Shown piece by piece: positions 46,143 to 54,784 of a stretch of DNA of 64,000 nucleotides. This DNA comes from Roridomyces roridus (taxonomy: Eukaryota > Basidiomycota > Agaricomycetes > Agaricales > Mycenaceae): the NCBI GenBank assembly GCA_029378245.1, contig JARKIF010000033.1:1-64000 (forward strand). The letters are read 5' to 3'. The position numbers and the translations under genes are program-made. The notes beneath the pieces were generated by a model. The model saw only the letters and a list, made by a program, of their open reading frames with translations. It did no database searches and had not been told where the DNA came from. The first letter of the stretch is position 1, and each line of letters begins with the position of its first letter.

Positions 46143-46970
46143 ATGGCCAACTCGGACCACGTCCCCTTGGCGTTCTTACGACGTCTACCTTCGACTTGCC
46201 CCGATGCCACTCTTTCGCTGGGCGACCGCCTCGCTGCCGCCCTCACCGCGTCACCCATCCAAACCCTCCTCGACTGCCTCCCATCCACTCCGTCCCCAGC
46301 GATCCACGACCCCGCAGGCTGCCAGCCGCCCCTCACACACACCGTTATCCACTCCTTCATCTCTTCCTTCGCCCTCCCCCGCTCCCCCTCACGTGCCTTC
46401 CTGGGACCCAACGCCCGTGTCCTCCTCGCACTTCCCACAGGACCCGCCAATGCCCTCGCACTGCTAGCTCTCAGCGCGTACCACACCTGCGCGCCCGTCA
46501 ACGCTGCGTGTACGCCGGGCGAGCTGCTCGACGATGCGCGTCGCCTCAATGCACGTGCGGTGGTCACCACCCGGGACGCCGTCACGCGACTTGAGCTCGT
46601 GGCGCTGCAAGCCGAGCTCGGATGTGATGTCTTGTTCATCGAGCCCAGGACCACTGGCCCGTGTGGTTTGTTTGACCTGAGCGTCATGGGCTGTGACGAT
46701 CGCGACAAACTGCAACACCCCTCCCGCCCACACGCTCTCAACGGCAAGTCCCTCATCCTTCACACGTCGGGGACGAGTGGCAAGAAAAAGGTCGTTTCGT
46801 ACAGCTTGCTCTCGCTCATCGTGGGCATGGCGTGCGTCGTCGAGAGCTGGGACCTCCGTGCGACGGATGTTAATCTCAATATGATGCCCCTCTTCCATGT
46901 GGGCGGCATTGTGCGGAATTTACTCGCCGTGAGTGTTTGCGGCGATTCGTTCTTCGCTGATAAGCATGTG
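46143..46970 (+). pseudogene. AMP-binding (acyl-CoA synthetase-like) enzyme, truncated in an intron
   Basis: From ATG 46143 an uninterrupted exon encodes the N-terminal part of an adenylate-forming enzyme: DRLAAALTASPIQTLLDCLP; VLLALPTGPANALALLALSA; the P-loop LILHTSGTSGKKKVV; and LNMMPLFHVGGIVRNLLA. Related fungal proteins run on for several hundred residues. Here a GTGAGTGT donor at about 46930 opens an intron that reaches a branch-like GCTGAT and is then replaced by the tRNA-derived repeat at 46971. No C-terminal AMP-binding motif is found downstream. Read through, the frame ends in repeat-encoded residues near 47060. A decayed gene is the simplest explanation; a truncated product without the adenylation subdomain should be inactive. 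Confidence 0.75.
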
Positions 46971-47088
46971 ATTTGTCCACGTGTGAAAGTCTCAAAAGAG
47001 TGGTCTCACTGGGACTCGAACCCAGATCACCCAATTCATGTGAGTTGCTCTAACCATTGAGCTACGTGACCGACGCCAGTTCATCATC
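46971..47088 (-). repeat. tRNA-derived repeat, copy 1 (118 bp)
   Basis: The complementary strand folds as a tRNA between 47071 and 47002: D arm GCTC-AATGGTTA-GAGC, T arm CTGGG-TTCGAGT-CCCAG, and an anticodon stem ACTCA/TGGGT with loop CATGAAT. Loop position 33 is A and not the universal T, the acceptor stem has an A-A clash, and the variable loop is short. A working tRNA is therefore unlikely. The whole 118 bp recurs without visible change at 48930-49047, including non-tRNA flank (TTTGTCCACGTGTGAAAGTC), which is SINE-like behaviour. Confidence 0.75.
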
Positions 47089-47369
47089 GAAAGAGTGTCA
47101 GAAGTACTTGCCCGGCAATTTTTCGATTTCCAAGCGAGCCAGATTCTGGATCAGTGGGTGGGACGCTGGGAATTCGCTTGAACGAGACGGCGGAATCCGG
47201 GGAATCCAATTGGGGCAGAAAAATCGAAAACTGAACAAGTCTGCATGCCAAGCTGTTGTTAGCGATGGCACGCAAGTTCAGATTGAGATTTCGATGCAGG
47301 GATCACATTTCAGTCATGTATGTGTCTAAGGTCGCATACAGGACGGTTTCGGGCAAAACCGGAATGATT
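47089..47369. other. Non-coding between the repeat and the next gene's stop
   Basis: I looked for the missing 3' half of the AMP-binding gene here and found none of its later motifs. Confidence 0.4.
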
Positions 47370-48057
47370 CTACATGCCGCCTTCAACATAACGAGTACTA
47401 TACATGGCAATGTTCATGATCGCCTGCATACGCTTGTCCAACATACGGAAGAAGACACGGGACGCGTCGTAGAAGTAGGCGATGAGGCGGAGGAAAGTGA
47501 GCTGGTGGACGTCTACGGTGGCCTCAATCTGAGCTGTGTACCCGTTCATGACGAGGTTCTCGGCGGTGCCGCGGAAAAAGTCGAACAGAAGGAATGCCAT
47601 CTTGGTATCGTGGTAAAACTGTTCGAGATACTCGAGGTCACCTTGGAAATAAATCAGCGGAGGGAGTGAAAACGAGAAGGAGAAGTCATACCCTGCGCGA
47701 TGATCTGGTCGCGGAGAGTCCGGATGCGACGAATAAACGCCGGCTTGGAGGTAGCAGTACAACCGGCCTCGGCCTTGACAAGGCAGCGGGGACAAGCAGC
47801 ACCCCAGAGGCCCGGAGGACAAGCGGTGACACTACAGTTGCCACAGTGGCCCCAATACTACAAGAGTATTGAGACGGCATGGCAATTAGGATCACTGAAC
47901 CACGCACCTCAGGCTTGTCCTCTTCAAAAGAAAAGTCGGTGGACATGAGCTTAACGTTGTCCATGTCGGCAGCCGTAATATTGTGAGCAGGGAGGGACGG
48001 GAACTGCTCGTCATTATCGACAGGAGCAAGAGGGTCGTTGGGGTTGCGAGTAGGCAT
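47370..48057 (-). CDS. Cys-cluster protein, dispersed relative of the 0-7 kb array
   Basis: Three exons: 48057-47908 (MPTRNPNDPLAPVDNDEQFP, an acidic start), 47857-47692 and about 47643-47370, with TAG stop. Exon 2 carries CGNCSVTAC, GLWGAACPRC and EAGC, i.e. C-x2-C-x4-C-x8-C-x2-C-x6-C. The first spacing is shorter than the Gal4 rule, but the Trp-x3-Cys-x-Arg-Cys core is shared with the array genes. It is followed by a helical block, FIRRIRTLRDQIIAQGDLEY, that parallels RRDLAHLKASAG in the gene at 4410-7234. The C-terminus is aromatic-rich (LLFDFFRG; LIAYFYDASRVFFRML). This shows that the family is spread beyond one array. Function is unknown. Confidence 0.7.
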
Positions 48058-48881
48058 AGTGAGGAGTTGCGGGTGTTAGGGTGAAGGAAGTGGGCGCAAA
48101 GAAAAGAGGGAGACCCCGAATCGAACCGGCATTTACAGTTATATTGACTTGAGTGCGGGTTCCTGAAACTGCTGAACAAACCAACCTTGTAAGCCCGGCC
48201 CGGTTATCGAGCATTTAGTAGCCGTGGATTGGTTTTCGGGGTCTGCTTAATCAGACAGCGGGGTGCCGTATCCCGTGGATAAAAATCTAATCTGAGTTGC
48301 GAGGACAATTGACGGACTGGGAACAGGCAGTCAGTTCAACTGCTTGTTCTAAGTGTGTCTGGGTAGCTTGGAGCTTGAGGCTACTAGGTGTATGGGATTG
48401 GAAGGTTGCTGGGGTACAACTCAGACATGAATCCGTTAACCGAGGTTTTGAGGTGCGATGAGATGCATAAACAACTTGGTGTAGGCGGCCGAGGATTAGC
48501 GGGTCGGAGCACAACATACGTACAAGTCAACGAGAACTTACGGAGTTGTGGGTGCCGATGAATATCCTGTGGTTTAACACATGATTAGCGCGCGGGAGTG
48601 CACGGCTATTTCGACTTACGGGAGCCGGCCCGCGGACGAAATTGCCGATGTGTGCTTGATGTTCAACCGGGACCGAGTGGTGTATTGCGCCAAGTTGAAA
48701 AACCAATAAGCTGGCACTACATGCACGGGATTGAATCTGGGAAATTTCATGGCAGGTGGGAATCCTGGTGGTCATTGACTGGGGTCATGGGTTTTGGAGA
48801 GCTGGGAACAAGTCGCAACTCAGTCAGTTGAATATTCGGGCAGGATCAGAAATAAATGGCCGGCTACTCAGAAACACGAGT
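48058..48881. other. Intergenic; weak tRNA-like antisense fragment near 48100
   Basis: ACCCCGAATCGAACCGGC near 48113 reads like the complement of a T arm, but no rest of a tRNA is present. There is no gene. Confidence 0.35.
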
Positions 48882-49079
48882 TGACGCGGACGTCAAAATT
48901 AGTGTTTGGGGGAGATGACAAGCATGCAGATTTGTCCACGTGTGAAAGTCTCAAAAGAGTGGTCTCACTGGGACTCGAACCCAGATCACCCAATTCATGT
49001 GAGTTGCTCTAACCATTGAGCTACGTGACCGACGCCAGTTCATCATCTCCCCCAATCGAGAAATGTGACGTCCGCGTCA
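48882..49079. mobile_element. TIR element (198 bp) carrying the tRNA-derived repeat, copy 2
   Basis: The 14-bp ends TGACGCGGACGTCA are exact inverted copies. The next 25 bp also pair imperfectly (GGGGGAGATGA on both arms). Nearly all of the interior is the 118-bp tRNA-derived repeat (48930-49047). No clear target duplication could be read. Whether the tRNA part is cargo of the TIR element or a separate insertion into it is undecided. Confidence 0.6.
48930..49047 (-). repeat. tRNA-derived repeat, copy 2 (118 bp)
   Basis: Same 118 bp as at 46971-47088, same orientation, with no difference that I can see. Upstream, the short phrase AAGCATG also precedes both copies, so homology may extend about 10 bp further left. 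Confidence 0.75.
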
Positions 49080-50669
49080 CACCGATGTCGTCTTTAATCA
49101 CCCCCGGTGACTCGAACCAGCCAGATTTCACAAGCTCCGGGACCAATGTGGGCAGCCAAACTTGGAATCCCGTTCCTGATTATCACCGAGGCAGTAGACC
49201 GCCACACGATGCCAACGCTCACTCCCATCAACAATCACTGTTTCCAAATCACGGCTGCGAGTTCATCATTTGTATTACTCGGGGAAACAGGGATCAAAGA
49301 TTGTGTTGATTTGTTTCCCCTCGCGGTGGGCTCCAGATGATAACGCTTACGCCGACTCAAGTGTAGAACACCTTAGGATATGATAGAGCTGATGTGAATG
49401 CAATAAAACACTCAAAACCAACACAACCACAGCTAAAGGTACACCACAAAATCACAGCAGAAGGTTGTATGTGCGAAGTGGGTTTCTCAGCGAGTAAAAC
49501 ACTTTGAGTCCAACTCAATAACAAAATGCGACTTGGGAAATTCAACCACACACGGATGCAGCAGCGAGCTAGGCTCAAGCTGAACTGACTTTGTTTTATG
49601 AACGGAAAATGTGTATTTTCAGGCGTGCACAAGACCGAATCCTAACCAGACCCTAACCGAATCCAATTCCAGACCAAGTCCTATCTTTCCAACCAACGCG
49701 CACAGCCAAATCCAATCCAAACCGGGTACCGAGTCCAAATCCTAATCCAAACACAAGTCCAACGAGTCACGGGTCACTGAGACGAAGCCCAGGGCGATGA
49801 TGAAGAGCCAACCAAGAACCGGATATAATTTCGGGCGTGCGTGCAAATACAGGAACGGCCGGGACTAGTACCCCAAAGTTGTCTATTTTACTGCTACATA
49901 CTAGAGAGCTTTTATACATTTGCTGCAATCCACATAGAACACGGGTAAGAATAAATAACCATCGGTGCCGCTGATCGAGTTGCCGTGCCGCCAATACAAA
50001 AGTTGTGTTCCGAGGATCCGAGTGTCAGTCCCACTCGGTATTCCGTGCCCGCGTGTGAAATTCTTGATAGAAACCTCCGTGTCCCTCCGATGTCAACTTC
50101 AGTCCTGCCGCACCCTCTGGTCTCTCGTCTATAGCACCTCCTCTAATTCAACACCAACTCCCATATTCCTCCACTCCCACAATGTCCCTTCAGCCTCTGT
50201 GTTCAACGCGAGCAGCTCAAAAGAACAGCGCGTGTCAAGTTTGACACCTGTCAACGCCCTGCTCCGAGCTCCGTGATTGTGCGCGGGAAGTTACTTGGCC
50301 GACGGCTCAGATCAACACCTCGGAATATTCCACCGCCGATCGGCAAGTGGCTGATCGTGACCACAGTTTAATTGGTTAGTCGCCGGGAGAATCCAGTCCG
50401 GTCCGTTGCGATCCATCACAGAGATCAATTCATAGTTACATGCCGTTGGGAGCCTTGAAAGTGCAACATCTAGCGCTTGTTTGATTGATGGGTCACTAGT
50501 GATGTTTGGGAGGTATTGAGTACACCTTAGCTAGTCAAGCCGGTGCCCCCGTTCCCTACGCCGTGCTGCACATTAAAATGCTCCCCAAGTACTCTAGGTT
50601 TGATGTGCAGATGAGCCGAAATGATGATGCTCGGCCCCTTCGAGTGCTTATTTTACAACTCGAAGAGGC
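49080..50669. other. Gene-poor 1.6 kb, with CCTAA/AATCC-rich stretch
   Basis: Between 49640 and 49770 the plus strand is built of phrases like CCTAACC, AATCCAAT, CCAAATCC and AAGTCC. This is a degenerate low-complexity tract, not a perfect telomere repeat. No gene was found. Confidence 0.4.
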
Positions 50670-50948
50670 GTGAAAATCTGCATGCTTGTCACCGGGTTGA
50701 AGAACGCGAAGCTGGACCCCACGTACCCGCTCACACAGGGACTGCGTCCCGCTCGGTCGAAGAATGTCCGAGTGGAACGGGAGCTGAGACGTTTGGAGAG
50801 TGCTGAATCCCCCAGTCGGATTGTACACTGCTACGGACACGGAGGGTCGGGATGGAGCTTGTCCTTCGGATGTGCGGCGGATGTGATTGACTTGCTGGAC
50901 GAGGCCATGCAGGGAAAGAAGCCAGAGCCGATGAATTATCGTATCTAG
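50670..50948 (+). pseudogene. D-amino-acid oxidase, C-terminal remnant
   Basis: An open frame of about 90 residues reads GLRPARSKNVRVERELRRLE, then RIVHCYGHGGSGWSLSFGCA and DVIDLLDEAMQGKKPE, with TAG at 50948. G-L-R-P-x-R and V-H-x-Y-G-H-G-G-x-G are the substrate-binding and FAD-binding C-terminal signatures of D-amino-acid/D-aspartate oxidases. The invariant Asn of V-H-N-Y is Cys here. There is no ATG, no N-terminal GxGxxG and no upstream exon in the 500 bp before it. It is a 5'-truncated relic. Confidence 0.75.
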
Positions 50949-51480
50949 AGTTTAGAGTATTGTGTCCAAGTTAGAAATCCCCGGGGCTGCTGTATTGTAT
51001 TCTATAATAGTAACGAAGGAGCTGAAATGGTGTAGATGTGTCCCCTACTCTAGCGTAGCAGGAGAAGGGTTTCTGTGGGCATGAAACGCTTGATCTCCCG
51101 CCAATTTCCAAAGCCATCCCAATCAGAACATTGTTGTCAGATCATGATGGATGACGAATCTGTACTTAGCCTCGGCATCCTGGATATCGAAGCCTCGGCA
51201 TCATCCGGCATAGATCGCGGACATAAGGGCTATCACCAACACCAAACTCGGGATGCCGATTGAGCTGAGTATTCACAATTTCACTCTGCAGAACTTGCTG
51301 CTCTCAGGCTTGTCTCAGGCTGCAGGCCAAAGGCCCAAAGTTCATAGTCTCTCGTAGACAGACGCAATAACACTTTGATCTCGTACCTCGATCGTGTTAG
51401 AGTCTGTTGCTAAGCTCGGGGGTCCGATCAGGGTATCGGCTTATTACCAATCTTTTAGTGGCTGTGTATGCCGTCCCTTT
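50949..51480. other. Intergenic, no gene seen
   Basis: Short repeated phrases (CCTCGGCATC, near 51170 and 51192) are present. Nothing else is assignable. Confidence 0.35.
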
Positions 51481-51490
51481 CCTCCCTCGC

Positions 51491-51850
51491 GAGTCTATAC
51501 CAAAATGGTAGCGTTAGGCGTGTCCGACGCCTATTGCACGTGACAAAGCCTATCCATCAATGTTCGGCAATCATCCCTGGCTGCCTGAAATTTCACAAGT
51601 CCCTGCCCCGTTTTTTTTACACCATCCCTTGGGTCCTAACTTTAACCAACCTAACCTTTAAACACCCAACCTATCCTAACCGAACCTAACCGAACCCAAC
51701 CTAACCCGTTTTCTAACCGCCACTCACTGCTGAATCCGAGTCTTGGCATTTGATGCCGAGCATTGATGGATAGGCGTCGCAACGATCACGGCAATCTGGC
51801 CTGATCAATAGGCGCCATCAACGCCTAACGCTACCATTTTGGTCGTGCCT
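51491..51850. mobile_element. MULE-like MITE, 360 bp, 10-bp target duplication
   Basis: The left end GAGTCTATACCAAAATGGTA and right end TACCATTTTGGTCGTGCCT form inverted repeats with a perfect 22-bp core. An exact 10-bp duplication CCTCCCTCGC lies at 51481-51490 and 51851-51860. The end sequences and internal TCTAACCGCCACTCAC ... GAGTCTTG block are shared with the 1000-bp element at 13947-14946. The middle is a run of CCTAACC-type units. Confidence 0.88.
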
Positions 51851-51860
51851 CCTCCCTCGC

Positions 51861-53193
51861 CGGCAACGCGCTCTGGATCCCTCAGCACTCTCTCTCCACC
51901 TCCAAACTCTCCAGCCCGTAGTATTCAATGCACAGAATCGTCTCCCAGCACTTTCAAGGCCCAGCTGCATCCGGAAGAGGCGACAAGACCACTATGTGGC
52001 ACCCTCTATGCAAGACCGACTAGTGTGCAAGCCTCGCGGCGGAGCGCGTGCCCTAGGCTTAGGAACCAGCAGGCAGGATGAATGGGCTCTGGTTGGCGGA
52101 CTCGGTGCTCACGAGCCACTGACAACGAGGTGCGTCGCACTGGTGCTTTCTCTTTATCTTCTGGCTCATTCCCACTTCCACACCCCCGTGCTCCCACTCA
52201 AGGCCACTCGACCTATGCCTATCGACCCGCCTCTCCACTCTCGAGGTCTCGTTCCGCGCTCGGCAGTGACCCCGTCTACTACCCTCACTCGTGCATCCAC
52301 CTTGCTCCCATCCCGTCTTCTCTCATGCGATGCACTAGAGCTTGGCCATTGCGGGTGACTTTGGCTCGCACAGTCCTTCCCGGTGCACCCGCGTCTCACG
52401 TTGAGACGATCTCTCGCTTGCGCCAACCCTGCGTCCCTGACCGCATGGGGTCCTGCCTATCGACGCGTTGTGAGAAGGTGGAGGTGGCGCCGAGTGGGTT
52501 TGGGATATGCTGCTTGCGAGTACGATCTCGACTCGGTCCGCCTCAGCTCGACTCGCGAGCTGCGAAGCCTTCGGCGATGTCCGGCTGTTATGCACATAGG
52601 GTTCTCGGCTCGCATTCGACCTGCGGCGTCAAATTACACTCCCACTCCATTCTTAGACATGTAATTTCCTTAGCGATGCATTCTCTATGTTGTAAACATT
52701 TTTTTGAGTACCCAGAAAAAGGGAGAGCAGAAGTACGATTCGAACGCACGCGCGATAAACAAGTCCCGTGATGCACAGCCACCAAAAGATTGGTAATAAC
52801 TCGATACCCTGAACGGACCCCCGCGCTCCGATCAGGACTACAAAGTTCAAAGACGGAGTAAGATGTAAGGTTTTTTGAGATGCTGATGCAGTGACCCTGC
52901 ACCCGCACGCTGTTTGATGTTGACTCCGAGTCCGTGAAGCCACCAGCAGCTCCGCAGTGGGTTCAAGGTTGCAACATGGTTGTAACACCTTCCGAAATTC
53001 AAATTGAATTCAACCCAGTACGGAAACACAAGAAATCAATTTATTATCGCAACCTTGTCCGTCAGCGTAGGGGATGGCGCTTGCCGCCGGTACCGATACT
53101 TACTGCAAGACCAACTTGAATCCCTGCGGCGGCACATGATTGCGATGCATGGTCTCGTAACCCATCCCTCCGCCGCAGAGGATAATTAAGCGT
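51861..53193. other. C/T-rich repeat-like sequence, no gene supported
   Basis: 51860-52640 has the same pyrimidine-rich composition as the interiors of the long-TIR elements and may be a fragment of one. Near 52725-52790, AAGTACGATTCGAACGCACG and ACAAGTCCCGTG resemble the 3' half of an antisense tRNA. Open frames here lack splice logic. Confidence 0.4.
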
Positions 53194-53201
53194 AGTTTAG
53201 T

Positions 53202-53676
53202 CAAGGGGCACCAAAGATAAGAGACTAGCACATCACCTCAAAGTTTCTTTTTCAGCCAAATCGGCAGACCCTCCCCCCCTCTATAAAAGGAAATTTCCTT
53301 TTTGGGACACATCAAATCACATTATTTTGGGTATTTTGGCCCCCCTGCTCCCTGTACATGCCTCCCAAGGGCCTCCAGTCTATTCTATCAGCTCTGGAGC
53401 CCAAGATCAGGGTTTTCCATCGAAATTCTGAATTGACGAGGGTCCACATGTGACCGGAGCACGTGACTAATTGGACACGTGACCAAGTCGGGACCATGTA
53501 CCAAAAAAAAAAAAATTGAGAAAGTCCTCAGGGGCTCTTCACAGTGGCTTACTATGCAAACAGGGCCTTTCCAGTGTCTGCGGAAATTTGGTACAAAACT
53601 TTTTTTTCAGCCCTTGGAGGGACCCCCCCCCCCTCCCCTCCTATAATAGGAAATTCCTTATCTTTGGTGCCCCTTG
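53202..53676. mobile_element. hAT-like MITE, 475 bp, 8-bp target duplication
   Basis: Inverted ends read CAAGGGGCACCAAAGATAAG, exact for 20 bp. The flanking duplication is AGTTTAGT at 53194-53201 and 53677-53684. Subterminal poly-C/poly-T tracts and GGAAATTCC motifs mirror each other. It shares the CAAGGGG start and the poly-C layout with the nested MITE at 14139-14642, so both likely use the same transposase. Confidence 0.88.
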
Positions 53677-53908
53677 AGTTTAGTCCATATGCGCAGAGTC
53701 ATAATGACTCGTGCAATGACTGAGTCATTGCACGTGCTCGCGATGTCTTACCTTCGCCTTCCACAAATTACAATCCGTCCACTCCGAATTCAAGGTGTCC
53801 AATCCGATTATTTCCTCCAATCCCTCCCCTATGATTGACCGCAGTGGACAAAAATCATGTAGTTTTTTCCGGGCCCGTTTTTTTGGTCTCATGTTGTAGA
53901 TTGATGTA

Positions 53909-54486
53909 CACAGGGGGCATCAGTCATGGCACATTTTTTTGCGTGCCAAGGTGGCACTTGGCGCGCACTCGGCCGGAAGTTGATATCCCAGAGGGAACCC
54001 ACGTGCCCACCGCCTTTGTTCTTGTGCGCGAGTTCGATTCCGTGTCTAGGCACACATTTTCTGGCCTGACGCATTTGACCATTACAGCCTTCGATAACTC
54101 GGTAGAGGATTCATGAGAAATGGGGAGGGCAGTGCCTGGGGTATTGAGCGAATTCAAGCTGCGGTTTGGGGTCTGTTTGGCGGTGTCATTGGGGGTGCCT
54201 GCACCAGGATCATCGTATTTGAGAAGAAAAATCAAGGCGGCAGCACGTTGAGCATCCACAGTAATTTTGCACATACTTGGGGCCCTGTAAATGGATGCTT
54301 GAGGATTTTCACTATATTCAAAGACAATACCCTCCCAAGAATTACGTACTTCCTCGGTGATTGTGAATCACGGGTAACAGATCAGACTCACACAAAATGT
54401 CCAACAACGGACCAACTGCCACCCAACTTCCGGCCAAGTGCCACCTTGGCACACAAGACAAAGTGCCATGAGGCTTGCCCCCTGTG
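53909..54486. mobile_element. CACTA-like MITE, 578 bp, 3-bp target duplication
   Basis: The ends begin CACAGGGGGCA. Inverted similarity continues for about 60 bp, including TGCCAAGGTGGCACTTGG on both arms. A GTA duplication flanks the element (53906-53908 and 54487-54489). CAC starts with 3-bp duplications point to the CACTA/EnSpm superfamily. No transposase frame is present. The subterminal TGCCAAGGTGGCA is itself palindromic, a typical transposase-binding arrangement. Confidence 0.7.
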
Positions 54487-54489
54487 GTA

Positions 54490-54784
54490 TTTCTTTGAAG
54501 ATCTACATCTTTCTACATAAATCCCCAAATTTGGGGTTCTTTTTTTGTGCAGCTGTACATTTTTTGGGTGAGACATCAGAGAAACACATAGATCTGTGTA
54601 GATCGAGTGGTTCCGCGGAAACACACAGATCTTCAAAGATCATCATCATGTGTCTTTTTTTGCTGAGGGCCTCTTTATTTTGTAATATCCCAATGTTGGC
54701 CGGACTCTGCATCAGGCCGATGTGATGCCCGATGCCCGGCATCACGGCTTCTAGAAGCTGCCCTTCCAGGCTTATACGGGGTTC
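54490..54784. other. Short AGATCT-rich non-coding stretch left of the second long-TIR element
   Basis: Repeated AGATCT, CTACAT and CACAGATC phrases. Similar ones lie on the other side of the element at 58790-58990 (GAAGATCTTCGAAGATCTTT). Confidence 0.4.

Noticed and set aside
49640..49770. Interstitial telomere array
   Set aside because: Units are variable (CCTAACC, AATCC, AAGTCC) with no run of exact TTAGGG-type repeats.
52725..52790. Antisense tRNA (GATTCGAACGCACG)
   Set aside because: Only a T-arm-like 3' half is present; no 5' half or acceptor partner was found.
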